64,000 nucleotides of DNA from Cysteiniphilum halobium (GCF_003574425.1 NZ_QLIU01000023.1:30731-94730), one strand, 5' to 3'; positions 1 to 8,870 are shown, counted from the stretch's first letter. A program made the numbers and translations. Notes: generated by a model from the letters alone, not told the origin.

Positions 1-539
1 ATGATTTTTAATAGTTCAGATGTTACTTTTTCTATGTTTTTGAAATATATAAGCTCATGTTCAATATAATTATTGATTTGTGTAATATCTGTAGGACTTG
101 GGTAAGTTATTTGATATCCATATATTTGAGCATGTTTGTTATATAGTTTTCCCTCTAAAGTCCAATTAGTCCCTAAAAATAAAACGTTCTTATAATTTTT
201 ATCTTTAATAAACTGTGAAGTTACATCAAGAATACTATAAACAGGTGTCTTTATTTTTTTCCTAGCTAGATCAACGACATAGTGTGCGGTATTACATGGA
301 ATTATAATAAAATCAACGCCATATGATTCAAGCTTTATGAATTGATGTTCTAATAGTTTTAATAAAGCATCAATACTTCTAGACATCCATGCTTGTTTCA
401 ATATCATCAAATCAGGCTGTAGCAATATAATTTCAGGGTTGCTTAATAAATCATCTTTAAGGGCTATTTCTTCTATAATGGAACGATAACACATCATAGC
501 GCCAGGGGCAGTCACTGCGCAAATTCCAATCTTTTTCAT
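1..539 (-). CDS. Asp/Glu racemase-superfamily protein, partial (runs off the window)
   Basis: The open frame starts at ATG 539-537 behind GGAGG (546-550) and continues past position 1, so only the first 179 residues are visible. The protein opens MKKIGICAVTAPGAMMCYRS and has PCNTAHY in the middle, the signature around the first catalytic cysteine of aspartate/glutamate/hydantoin racemases and maleate isomerases. The second catalytic cysteine, normally near residue 190, would lie outside the window, so racemase and isomerase cannot be told apart. It follows a cupin gene by 119 bases on the same strand, and a hexanucleotide tandem repeat sits in that gap. The family call is firm; the substrate is unknown. 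Confidence 0.75.
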   Translation of the reverse strand, partial: MKKIGICAVTAPGAMMCYRSIIEEIALKDDLLSNPEIILLQPDLMILKQAWMSRSIDALLKLLEHQFIKLESYGVDFIIIPCNTAHYVVDLARKKIKTPVYSILDVTSQFIKDKNYKNVLFLGTNWTLEGKLYNKHAQIYGYQITYPSPTDITQINNYIEHELIYFKNIEKVTSELLKI

Positions 540-595
540 AATCATCCTCCTAAATAAATTGTTGTTTTTGTTAATAGATCACCAAGAATTAGAGA

Positions 596-624
596 CTTAC
601 TCTTACTCTTACTCTTACTCTTAC
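596..624. repeat. hexanucleotide tandem repeat (TCTTAC, about 4.8 copies)
   Basis: Directly visible: CTTAC followed by four perfect TCTTAC units. On the minus strand it reads as GTAAGA repeats, 57 to 85 bases upstream of the racemase-family start and 35 bases after the cupin stop. It lies between two co-oriented genes and is non-coding as far as I can see. Tracts like this can change copy number by slippage. Confidence 0.9.
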
Positions 625-658
625 GATTTTCATCATAGGCATATATATGTCACTTTGA

Positions 659-1528
659 TTAGTGTACAAACTTTATATCCAAAGTTCGTAAGTAAGTATA
701 CAGCCCTGCATCTTGTACTGCCAATACAGCTGCATCCTGATCCGTTTCATTATGGTGTTCATGCCACCATCCAGGGGGAGTAATAAAAGCTTGTCCTGTT
801 TTCCAATCTAATCTAATAGGATTTATAAGCTTATTATTTGCATCAATTGACGGGCTCATCAAGGTGTAACAACCATGATCAGGCGCCTGAACACACAGAT
901 CTAATCCAACGGAGTTGTGCTTATGTGGTAATTGGATTCTATTGTTATGTAAAATATCATAAAGCGTCCATAACGTTGGCGTAATTGTTCTAGTTAGTTT
1001 ACAAGCTTCATTAGCAAGTAATACACCATTTCTATTGCGCTTAAATGATGAGGGTGCAGTATTATAAGTATTGGCATGTTTTTCAATATCATGTCTTTTA
1101 TAAAGTGTTGCAGTAAAAGTATCAATTTCTGGAGTAACACCCATATAGTCTAACAAAGGTCCGTCATTGACCCAGTAGAGAGTACTATCCTCAAACCCAG
1201 TATGCGTAATGATACTTTTACCTGGAAATGTAAAAACATCACCATTTTCCCACTTAAGCAATTTACCATTAGATAAACTTTGACCACTTCCTTTAATGAC
1301 TACAAAAACATGAGAAGAAGCGTTAGCTTTAGTTGTCAGCATTTCATTTGAGCAAATATTAACAAAACTTAAGCTCATCGCAGGTGAAGTTGCTAAACTA
1401 GCTGCTTGCAATTCGCTGGATAAATCAACTGTATACACACCAGTATTTTTATTTTCCACAGCCGTGGGTCTGATTTTTGGCAGCTTTAAATTTGCAGCAG
1501 CTGTATATTCAAAATAAAGAGGACTCAT
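659..1528 (-). CDS. bicupin protein, gentisate 1,2-dioxygenase-like
   Basis: A 289-residue protein with two cupin barrels, starting behind AAGGAG at good spacing. The N-terminal barrel (about 50-125) has a cupin outline (VIKGSG, then NGDVFTFPG) but no HxH metal motif. The C-terminal barrel (about 195-285) has HKH and, later, PPGWWHEHHN, so the metal site is probably there. The layout resembles gentisate and related ring-cleaving dioxygenases, although catalytic gentisate dioxygenases usually carry the metal in the N-terminal barrel. The FAD hydroxylase and CitE-like gene a few kilobases upstream on the same strand would fit an aromatic acid route. Substrate unproven; a non-catalytic sensor cupin is possible. 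Confidence 0.65.
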   Translation of the reverse strand: MSPLYFEYTAAANLKLPKIRPTAVENKNTGVYTVDLSSELQAASLATSPAMSLSFVNICSNEMLTTKANASSHVFVVIKGSGQSLSNGKLLKWENGDVFTFPGKSIITHTGFEDSTLYWVNDGPLLDYMGVTPEIDTFTATLYKRHDIEKHANTYNTAPSSFKRNRNGVLLANEACKLTRTITPTLWTLYDILHNNRIQLPHKHNSVGLDLCVQAPDHGCYTLMSPSIDANNKLINPIRLDWKTGQAFITPPGWWHEHHNETDQDAAVLAVQDAGLYTYLRTLDIKFVH

Positions 1529-1812
1529 ATAATCTCCTTAATATCGTCATGGATAATACTTTTCTATACCTATCAACCACACTTGTCAGTTTGGCTTCAA
1601 TGTAGTTTGTGATAAGTAAGTTATAACTTCATGAATTATAGTAAGGCAGAGTCATTGTTATTATTATAAATTTAAAGACAATCTTTTGCTAAAAAAGGCT
1701 ATTCAAAGAATTCCTAATGAAATGATATCATATTGAATAGAAAAGGAACCCTCATTTTAAAGGGAAAACATCTTGTTATCAGTATTTTGATACTTTTATT
1801 AGAACTAACGAG

Positions 1813-3219
1813 TTAAATGTTACTTGAGACAATATCAAATAAATAACTAGCCTTAGGATCACAATTAAAGTTACCTTTATCATCATCATAGGCGTAGGCA
1901 TATGGGTTGATACTATTTTCATGGACCCATTTTACATAAGGTGATTTTGCAGGTGAGACACCATAATAATCAATTGAATAAGCAGGATTAAGGTTATGAT
2001 CATTTTGAGGATTATCACAGGCACCCTTAGTGGCAAACATATTTTGACAACAAGATAAATTAATATGTGCTTGTGCCTTAGCATTCCCCTGGTTTGCTTT
2101 AGTATCATACAAGCTGTGCGCTAAGCTGCAAGCGCTGTATGCGCCAATACCAACTTTGTTTTGCTGTGGAAATATACCCTTAAGATATTTAGTTGTGCTA
2201 CTAGGGAAGGCAGAAACAGGTGTCGTTTTTGCATAATAATCACTGTTATAATGATTTCCACAAACTGCACCATTGATTCCGTTAAAAGCAAACATTTTAA
2301 CGCCAAAATTAAAGCCATCCACCAAAGAAACATCGACATCGCTTGGCTGTGGCGCAGATGGTAGCCCTTGCCCATTAGTTTGTGCATCAGGGTAGATAGT
2401 GTATTCCATCTTGGTGCCATAAAGTAAATGTTCTGTAGCTTTTGGATTATAGCTTGCAACCTGCCAGCCATTATTGTCTTTGTAGCCAACGACTTCATAT
2501 GCAATACTTCTTTGCATAGTATCATTGGGGATTTTAATTTGAACAGGTGTTGCATCTGATTTTGATACTAAAAAGAAACCATGATTTGGTATTGCAGAGG
2601 TACAATATTGATTCATCAGTGCAACGAGGTTTCCAGCACCAAAACTATCAGGATTGCTATTAATACAAATCTCTTGATATTTGGTATCATTTTTAAATTC
2701 TGCATAGCGATTCACCACTTGATTATAATGTTGTGTATTTGCAGGTAATGATGCTGTCGGAGAATTCACAAACGGAGATGCACCCATACGTAAAGTGATA
2801 TAACCAGAGTTATTCATGCTACCCCAAACAATCGACCCATTACAATTAGCTACACCATTTGGATTGGTGACTTGTTGGCCATTTTTGTTAATGCTAATTT
2901 CACACTCATGAAAATAAGAGGTGTTTTTATCTTGCGCATAAAAAAATAGACTAACTGCTTGACCATGAGAATAAACATACTCATTATTGTTGTCACCAGG
3001 TTTTACCTCTGTGCGGTAACCAAATGGCAATTGTGTTATGGGGTTACTGCCAATTTTAGCAAAAACATATACAGGATATTTGACAGCAGTTAAACTTCCA
3101 TCTGCATATTGAATACCAATAGCTTGCAGTGTTTTTGCCGGCTCTTTTGTAGTTGCGTTTACTGCATGAATGGTTGTTGATAGTGCTGCCATTGCCAGTA
3201 CTATTTTAGCTAGTTTCAT
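1813..3219 (-). CDS. secreted thaumatin-like (TLP/GH64-type fold) protein
   Basis: A 468-residue protein with a clear signal peptide (KLAKIVLAMAALSTTIHAVNA) and a strong AAGGAG site. I recognise thaumatin-family landmarks in the second half: DVDVSLVDGFNFGVKMF (compare YDVSLVDGFNLP in plant TLPs), a run of cysteines including SCCQNM and GACDNP, and near the C-terminus NPYAYAYDDDKGNFNC (compare AYSYAYDD...F.C). About eleven cysteines suggest several disulfides and an exported location. Thaumatin-fold proteins include antifungal PR-5 proteins and beta-1,3-glucanases. The first 250 residues (N/Y/T-rich) I do not recognise. It probably acts outside the cell on a glucan or cell surface; activity is inference. 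Confidence 0.6.
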   Translation of the reverse strand: MKLAKIVLAMAALSTTIHAVNATTKEPAKTLQAIGIQYADGSLTAVKYPVYVFAKIGSNPITQLPFGYRTEVKPGDNNNEYVYSHGQAVSLFFYAQDKNTSYFHECEISINKNGQQVTNPNGVANCNGSIVWGSMNNSGYITLRMGASPFVNSPTASLPANTQHYNQVVNRYAEFKNDTKYQEICINSNPDSFGAGNLVALMNQYCTSAIPNHGFFLVSKSDATPVQIKIPNDTMQRSIAYEVVGYKDNNGWQVASYNPKATEHLLYGTKMEYTIYPDAQTNGQGLPSAPQPSDVDVSLVDGFNFGVKMFAFNGINGAVCGNHYNSDYYAKTTPVSAFPSSTTKYLKGIFPQQNKVGIGAYSACSLAHSLYDTKANQGNAKAQAHINLSCCQNMFATKGACDNPQNDHNLNPAYSIDYYGVSPAKSPYVKWVHENSINPYAYAYDDDKGNFNCDPKASYLFDIVSSNI

Positions 3220-3436
3220 AAAAGCTCCTTATGGTTGTTAAAAAAATAATCTAAGTACTTAATTGATTAAGCCTTTATTTCGAGGCTCATCTGGTTGCCA
3301 CGGTAAATCCTAACGTAATGTAAAGGTCAAAAGTTTTTGGCATTATGATTTTAAATTATTATATTTTTGATTATTTTTTTAAGATAGATTTCATGGGCAA
3401 ACGGTAAATGTTAAACTAGTCATAATTTCACCAGAA

Positions 3437-4060
3437 CTATCCTGATACATAGGGGATGCGTAATGATACTTTATTTGATTTTGGTGCATCAAATGCAATT
3501 TTGCCATATTTTAATGCCACTTCTTGCATGGTTTTTCTATATAAATTTAAATTCTTTTCGGAATTATATTTCAACTCAAGCGTCAAATCATGTTTCCCAA
3601 ACATGAACGCGTGAATACTTTCATTTGATGAAATTTCACTGATATTTTCAAATCCTTTTAAAGTCTCAAGTATTACCATATTGAATTTAAAATTCTCTAA
3701 TTTCAGACTATGACAATATTGGTCCACATTAACCTTATCATTAACATGGGCAAAAACAAATCCAGTGACGTTTTGCAATATTTCTATATTTTTTCTAAGG
3801 AACGTTATATCTTTAATGCCTTCATTAATTTGTATAGGATTTGGTCTTAATAAAATCGATACCCTTTTTACTAGATCTCTATTTCTGAGCAATATTAATA
3901 GATTTTCTCGAGCTTTTTGCTTGTCCTTATCTTCAACCAGTGATTCTAAATCTAAAATTACAGCATCTACATTATGATGATTTAGAATTTTTTCAATGTC
4001 ATCAATATATTCGATTGCTGAGATAAAAATTAATGACTGTAGTGCGTTAGTAATGCTCAT
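3437..4060 (-). CDS. HpcH/HpaI aldolase / citrate lyase (CitE-like) family, short
   Basis: A 207-residue protein with CitE-type blocks: DAVILDLESLVED near residue 33 (normally VILDLEDAV with a metal-binding Asp; Ser replaces that Asp here), LLRPNP where the family has RiN/RvN, VILETLKGFEN (the metal-binding Glu), and HAFMFGKHDLTLEL. Full CitE-like enzymes have about 270-300 residues; this one stops just after AFDAPKS, so the C-terminal segment with its swapping helices is missing. It starts 7 bases after the stop of the hydroxylase gene and is almost certainly co-transcribed with it. Family members cleave or form C-C or CoA-ester bonds of small hydroxy acids. It may be a degenerate or regulatory homologue. 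Confidence 0.65.
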   Translation of the reverse strand: MSITNALQSLIFISAIEYIDDIEKILNHHNVDAVILDLESLVEDKDKQKARENLLILLRNRDLVKRVSILLRPNPIQINEGIKDITFLRKNIEILQNVTGFVFAHVNDKVNVDQYCHSLKLENFKFNMVILETLKGFENISEISSNESIHAFMFGKHDLTLELKYNSEKNLNLYRKTMQEVALKYGKIAFDAPKSNKVSLRIPYVSG

Positions 4061-4067
4061 TTTAGAC

Positions 4068-5624
4068 TCACTTCACTAATGCTTGTTGTGTTACTAATTG
4101 TTCAATAGCTTCAAAATCAATTGTATTATTAGCATATGCTATATGCCAATCAGGTCTGATTAATATATATCTACTGGAATAGGTGTTTTCAGGGAGCCTT
4201 AAAATCTGCACATTCTTAATCTTAATAGAGGTAGAATCGCTATTACCTGAAATAATTAAAGTCCAATCAACGGCTGATAAGATTCGATAAATTGACTTAA
4301 CACCATTCAAATTCATAGCTTCAGGTAGAAAATATCCTGGCAAATCTCTAGGTGTATAAGTTGATTGCTCCATAGGTTCTGTAGACTGCCCTTTCTTCAA
4401 GCTTATCAGTGGTGAACTAAAATATGCATAGCCCATGCCAATCCCTGCAGATAAAAGATGTGTTTTTGCTATTTGTGCATTTGCTTTTGCAAATTCATTA
4501 TTTTGTTTTTCTGGAGAGATTAAATTATTGGTGGTTACCAATGATTTTGCATTTCTCTCAGCCGCATAGAGATTATTTAATCCTATTGCTAAACGCTCTT
4601 TTTCATAACTAGTTAAGATTTCTGCTGGCAGCTTATTTTGAATGACATATGCCAATTTCCAACAAAGATTTGTGACATCTCCAATCGCGGTATTCAAACC
4701 CAATCCTCCTGTAGGAGCAAAAGAATGTGCACTATCACCTACTAAAAACACTCGATTTTTGAATGAATAACTCATTGCTACTTGTATGCACATGTCCCAC
4801 AAAGCGGTACTTATAATTTCTTTCTTAAAAGCTTGACCACAAAAACTATCCAAAATATTGCTAATATCTTGTTCATCAATCTTATCGGTTTTATTTTTAT
4901 AATTAAAAACTGAATACCATATGTTTTGATTCGGATCGACAGGCCCAATAACACCAGGGTGCTCACTTTCTAAAATAAAGTATAAAAATGCATCATCAAT
5001 TGTAACTTTACCGGGAAGCTCTGTTGTTTTAAAAAGAATATTTGTCATTTGTCTACTAGGAGCAAGTGATTTTAAATGAATACCTAGTTGTTCTCGAACT
5101 GTGCTTTTGGCTCCATCACATGCCAGTACATACGAACCTTGGTAAACTATATTTTCTTTTGTAACACGATTTTTAGCCACAATTTCAAAAAGATCTTTAT
5201 TTGTATGCTTGATTTTTATGACTTCAAAATTTGTTAACATGCGTACAGAATTTATCTGTGATACTCTATTTCTTAGCACTTTTTCTGTAATCCATAGTGG
5301 AATATGAATGACTTCTTCTTTAGATGAATTATTATGATACTCGTGCATATCTATAGAGCTATATACTTCGCCATTTAACTTTGAACACCAAATTGCATTA
5401 CTCACCTGTAACATATTTTCTTTTCTTAAAATATCACCCACTCCCCAACGAGACATGATCTCCATTGTTCTAGAGTTAAGCAACTGCGCTCTGGGTGAAT
5501 ATAATGGTGTTTCATATTTCTCCAAAACCAATACTTTTATCCCATGTAATCCTAATTCTATCGCTGAAGCAACACCTACAGGCCCTCCTCCAACAATAAT
5601 TACGTCATATATTGTAGTGTCCAT
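4068..5624 (-). CDS. FAD-dependent aromatic-ring monooxygenase (PheA/TfdB/MhpA family)
   Basis: A 518-residue class A flavoprotein hydroxylase. The dinucleotide fold is at the N-terminus (IVGGGPVGVASAIELG, residues about 9-25, then VLVLEK). The DG motif follows (ACDGAKSTVRE, about 168), and the second FAD motif GDSAHSFAPTGGLGLN is near 295. The C-terminal extension (about 400-518) is the thioredoxin-like region typical of phenol and 3-hydroxyphenylpropionate hydroxylases. The enzyme would use NAD(P)H and O2 to hydroxylate a phenolic or polyketide substrate in the cytoplasm. The start is behind AAAAGGAG. It leads a two-gene unit with the CitE-like gene. The substrate cannot be read from sequence. 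Confidence 0.8.
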   Translation of the reverse strand: MDTTIYDVIIVGGGPVGVASAIELGLHGIKVLVLEKYETPLYSPRAQLLNSRTMEIMSRWGVGDILRKENMLQVSNAIWCSKLNGEVYSSIDMHEYHNNSSKEEVIHIPLWITEKVLRNRVSQINSVRMLTNFEVIKIKHTNKDLFEIVAKNRVTKENIVYQGSYVLACDGAKSTVREQLGIHLKSLAPSRQMTNILFKTTELPGKVTIDDAFLYFILESEHPGVIGPVDPNQNIWYSVFNYKNKTDKIDEQDISNILDSFCGQAFKKEIISTALWDMCIQVAMSYSFKNRVFLVGDSAHSFAPTGGLGLNTAIGDVTNLCWKLAYVIQNKLPAEILTSYEKERLAIGLNNLYAAERNAKSLVTTNNLISPEKQNNEFAKANAQIAKTHLLSAGIGMGYAYFSSPLISLKKGQSTEPMEQSTYTPRDLPGYFLPEAMNLNGVKSIYRILSAVDWTLIISGNSDSTSIKIKNVQILRLPENTYSSRYILIRPDWHIAYANNTIDFEAIEQLVTQQALVK

Positions 5625-5852
5625 ATTATTCTCCTTTTAATATCTGCTAAGGTCGCTTATATTATTCTGACTACTTAACAATGAATAATATACAAAAGGT
5701 AAGACAACTTTTTGTTAAATCAAGACATCATGATGCGCTATGCCACTCGTAAATCATTTTGCGGTGTTTAATGTCAAAGAACTTTTTGATACTTTTGGGT
5801 AATTGAATGACAGGGATCAGATTAATGCACGGATAAATGATATAGCAAAGAT

Positions 5853-6368
5853 CTAGCTATCAGCATTCTCCTGCATAAGTTTTTTATATTTCTTTTCAAT
5901 CATCTTGCGTTTAAGTGAAGATAAATGATCAAAATAAGTAATTCCATCTAGGTGATCAATCTCATGCTGAATGCAACGACCATGATAACCATCACACTCC
6001 ATTTCATATTCCTCGCCAAATTCATTTAAGGCACGCATCTTAACCCATTCAGCACGTTTAACCTTAGCTGAGACACCAGGAAATGACAAACAGCCCTCTT
6101 CATCATCAATCTCGCCTTTCTGCTCGATAATTTCAGGGTTAATGGCAACCGTTTTCTGATCTTTGTTTTCAGAGCCATCCATAATAAATAAACGCATATT
6201 GAGCCCTACTTGCGTAGCAGCCAAACCACCGCCATGCTCGCCATACATTGTTTCAAACATATCAGCAATCGTTTGCCTAAGCGCATCATCAATCGCGTCA
6301 ATTGGCAAAGGATCAGCTTTTTGCTTTAAAAAAGGATGTGGGTACTTCAATACAGTTAATCTTGCCAT
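5853..6368 (-). CDS. def: peptide deformylase
   Basis: A 171-residue metallohydrolase that removes the N-formyl group from new proteins at the ribosome. All three signature motifs are present and correctly spaced: GGGLAATQ (46-53), EGCLS (91-95, metal ligand Cys93) and HEIDH (135-139, with catalytic Glu136). Length is normal. It lies 80 bases beyond ung in the same direction rather than in the common def-fmt pair; no fmt is seen here. The 228 bases between it and the hydroxylase gene contain no gene that I can support. Confidence 0.96.
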   Translation of the reverse strand: MARLTVLKYPHPFLKQKADPLPIDAIDDALRQTIADMFETMYGEHGGGLAATQVGLNMRLFIMDGSENKDQKTVAINPEIIEQKGEIDDEEGCLSFPGVSAKVKRAEWVKMRALNEFGEEYEMECDGYHGRCIQHEIDHLDGITYFDHLSSLKRKMIEKKYKKLMQENADS

Positions 6369-6448
6369 TTTGATAAAATTTCATTTCCGATGGTTATGGT
6401 ATGCATATTAGTTTAACACAAATTATTTTTGATCTTAACCACTTAACA

Positions 6449-7114
6449 TCACACTTTCCAATCAATTGGCGTTAGGTTATGCTGCAATAGATAGTTATTC
6501 GTTTGTGAAAAATGTTTTGAGCCAAAAAAGCCACGATGTGCCGATAGGGGTGATGGATGCGGGGCTTTCAAAATTAAATGCTTGTTGTGGTCAATTAACT
6601 GTGATTTTTTTTGCGCAGGCGTACCCCACAACAGAAAAACAACATGTCTTTTATATTGATTAATTTGACTAATCACATGATCAGTAAAACACTCCCATCC
6701 TTTATTGGCATGTGAGTGCGCTTGATGTGCTTGAACAGTCAAGACTGTATTTAATAAAAACACGCCTTGTCTTGCCCAAGTGCTTAAGTTACCCGATTGT
6801 GGAATCTTAATATTAAGATCACTATGTAATTCTTTATAGATATTAATAAGCGATGGTGGTGGTTTAATACCTTCTTGTACTGAAAAGGCTAAACCATGTG
6901 CTTGATTGATATTATGGTAAGGGTCTTGTCCCAAGATAACGACTTTCAGCGATTCAAACGGACATAACTTAAATGCATTAAAAATATCCTCTTTTTGTGG
7001 AAAAATTTGTTTTCCATGTCGGTATTCATCTTTAACAAATGCTAAAGTTTCTTTAAACTTAGCACTTGCTTTATAATCACCCAAAACATCTGACCATGAA
7101 AGATTTACCTGCAT
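6449..7114 (-). CDS. ung: uracil-DNA glycosylase, family 1
   Basis: A 221-residue base-excision repair enzyme that removes uracil from DNA. It has GQDPYH (62-67, catalytic Asp64), the AHGLAFSV segment, the VFLLWG strand, and HPSPLSAHRGFFGSKHFS (about 186-203) containing the catalytic His and minor-groove loop. Length matches the family. It starts 5 bases after the Sel1-repeat gene and is the last member of a four-gene run (unknown gene, rlmB, Sel1 gene, ung). Confidence 0.96.
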   Translation of the reverse strand: MQVNLSWSDVLGDYKASAKFKETLAFVKDEYRHGKQIFPQKEDIFNAFKLCPFESLKVVILGQDPYHNINQAHGLAFSVQEGIKPPPSLINIYKELHSDLNIKIPQSGNLSTWARQGVFLLNTVLTVQAHQAHSHANKGWECFTDHVISQINQYKRHVVFLLWGTPAQKKSQLIDHNKHLILKAPHPSPLSAHRGFFGSKHFSQTNNYLLQHNLTPIDWKV

Positions 7115-7119
7115 TTTTA

Positions 7120-7620
7120 TTACGCCTTTATGACATTGAGCTCACTAGCCATACGAAACCACTCTGCTGCCATCGCATAATCACCACTATTATAAGCATG
7201 TAAGCCTCGTAGCATAGGTGATTTATTATAGGCATTACGCTGAACACCTACATAATACCAAAGACTAGCCGTTTTCATATCTTTAGTAACACCACAACCA
7301 AACTCATACATATAACCTATCACTAAGGTTGCATTGATATCAGCACTACGCGCAAAGGGTAAAAGCTGTTTATAAGCAAGAGAGCAATTGCCTTTTTCAA
7401 AATTATGATAACCTAACTTATAGTTCTGCGACTGATTACTTACCAATTGAATGGAAGAAAGCAAGGCACTTGCATCTGCTTGAACCTGACGCTGTGAAGT
7501 ATTTAAAGTTAATTTACTCTCATAACTACTATGCAATGTATCCACCATAATGCCAGCAAAAATAAATAGCAAAATGACCAGAATAACCCATTGCATAGGT
7601 TTAGATTTTTTTAATTTCAA
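7120..7620 (-). CDS. membrane-anchored Sel1-repeat protein
   Basis: A 166-residue protein with one N-terminal membrane segment (about 10-27, WVILVILLFIFAGIMV) and two or three Sel1/TPR-like helical repeats after residue 65 (LVIGYMYEFGCGVTKDMKTA is a typical repeat; DYAMAAEWFRMASEL is another). The ATG in this frame lies inside the membrane segment; a TTG at 7620-7618 preceded by GGAGAT is the better start and keeps the basic KLKKSK flank. The repeats probably sit in the periplasm and hold a protein partner. No specific role is evident; the neighbours are RNA and DNA maintenance genes. Confidence 0.7.
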   Translation of the reverse strand: MKLKKSKPMQWVILVILLFIFAGIMVDTLHSSYESKLTLNTSQRQVQADASALLSSIQLVSNQSQNYKLGYHNFEKGNCSLAYKQLLPFARSADINATLVIGYMYEFGCGVTKDMKTASLWYYVGVQRNAYNKSPMLRGLHAYNSGDYAMAAEWFRMASELNVIKA

Positions 7621-7629
7621 AACAATCTC

Positions 7630-8406
7630 CTAGTTTGTATTCTTTGTCAGCAGCTTACATCGCTGACGTACCACTTCATACATAGCAATACCTGCAGCAA
7701 CTGAGACGTTAAGACTAGAAACCTGGCCATGCATTGGCAGTTTCGCTAGATAGTCGCACATTTTGCGTGTACCAAACCGAAGACCTGAGCCTTCAGCTCC
7801 CATAACCAAGGCAATCGCACCAGTAAAATCATTGTCATAAATTAGACTCTCTGCTTCACCAGCTAACCCAGTAACCCACACGCCTTCATCTTTTAAAATA
7901 CCAATGGCACGTGAGAGATTGGTTACCGCAACAAGCCTCATACTACTAGCAGCGCCACTGGCAACCTTCTCAACCGTTGCATTAATTGTCGCACTGTTAT
8001 CCTTTGGAAAAACGATAAAATCAACGCCTGCAGCTTCAGCACTTCTAATACATGCCCCCAAATTGTGTGGATCCTGTACCCCATCAAGAATTAAAACAAA
8101 AGGTGTTCTTGAACTGGCACGGATAAGCTCTATTAAATCACTTTCCTCGTATAATTTAATGTCACTTTGACAAACTGCCAATACATTTTGATGTACAACT
8201 TCTTCAAGTGCATGTGATTGTAAAAGTGCTTGGAACTTCTCCTTATTCACAAGCTCAAACTCTACGTCTTTTTTTGCCATTAGCGATTTTAACTCACCTA
8301 ATCTTGGAGATGTTTCTTTGCCCTTAAGACAATATATAACTTTAATGCCATCAGCGTGTAATTTAAGGCGTGCTTTGATGGCATGCATTCCATAGAGTAA
8401 TGACAT
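7630..8406 (-). CDS. rlmB: 23S rRNA (guanosine-2'-O)-methyltransferase RlmB
   Basis: A 258-residue SPOUT-fold methyltransferase that 2'-O-methylates G2251 in the peptidyl-transferase P loop of 23S rRNA. It starts with the substrate-binding domain (LYGMHAIKARL...). The knotted domain has the three TrmH-family motifs: ILDGVQDPHNLGACIRSAEA (about 107-126), ALVMGAEGSGLR (about 199) and LPMHGQVSSLNVSVAAGIAMYE (about 223-244). Length and motifs fit RlmB rather than TrmH. It follows a small unknown gene by 5 bases. Confidence 0.93.
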   Translation of the reverse strand: MSLLYGMHAIKARLKLHADGIKVIYCLKGKETSPRLGELKSLMAKKDVEFELVNKEKFQALLQSHALEEVVHQNVLAVCQSDIKLYEESDLIELIRASSRTPFVLILDGVQDPHNLGACIRSAEAAGVDFIVFPKDNSATINATVEKVASGAASSMRLVAVTNLSRAIGILKDEGVWVTGLAGEAESLIYDNDFTGAIALVMGAEGSGLRFGTRKMCDYLAKLPMHGQVSSLNVSVAAGIAMYEVVRQRCKLLTKNTN

Positions 8407-8411
8407 AGTAA

Positions 8412-8870
8412 TTAAAAATTCTCTTTTCTTTGACTTTTTGGCGCACGTAAATATAAGTGACCAATAGGAATCCCTTCAATATGTAACCCATGCGTAATCC
8501 GATCAACGATTTCCTGGCATTTTTCTTTACACTCTTCACCACGGAACCCTTTCGTCACCAACCAGTCAGCAATTTCATTTAAGAATATTTTCAGCTCAGC
8601 TAATAATTTTTTATTGCGTTCGTTCGGACTATATCGAAAGCGATTAAAATCAAGTGGTTGACTCCACTGGCGATATAAGTTACTAAGCTCAAAGACTACA
8701 TCTGTCACAACCTGCTCAATTGCAAGTTCAAGCTTTCCTTCCGGCATAATATGCATCTCACGCATCGACTGAATCTGCTCACGCCGGACATCAGCAATTG
8801 TTCTAACAGGCTCATTTTGCAGCTCACTTAAACGCTTCCTGTTCGATAAAGTGACTTTATTTTTGGACAT
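8412..8870 (-). CDS. conserved-looking protein of unknown function
   Basis: A 152-residue soluble, charged protein that I do not recognise. There is no signal peptide or membrane segment. It is mostly predicted helix, with a basic N-terminus (KNKVTLSNRKRLSEL), an acidic middle and a short EECKEKC cluster near residue 117. It leads the operon that continues into rlmB 5 bases later, so a role linked to RNA or translation is a fair guess only. The 208 bases upstream, shared with the divergent permease gene, probably contain both promoters. Confidence 0.6.
   Translation of the reverse strand: MSKNKVTLSNRKRLSELQNEPVRTIADVRREQIQSMREMHIMPEGKLELAIEQVVTDVVFELSNLYRQWSQPLDFNRFRYSPNERNKKLLAELKIFLNEIADWLVTKGFRGEECKEKCQEIVDRITHGLHIEGIPIGHLYLRAPKSQRKENF

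Noticed and set aside
559..783. Plus-strand frame of 74 codons containing a Tyr-Ser repeat
   Set aside because: It is the hexanucleotide repeat read as protein and overlaps the real cupin gene; no ribosome site.
1529..1812. 284-base gap searched for a small gene or RNA
   Set aside because: Only AT-rich sequence with a weak CCCT/AGGG stem; nothing supportable.
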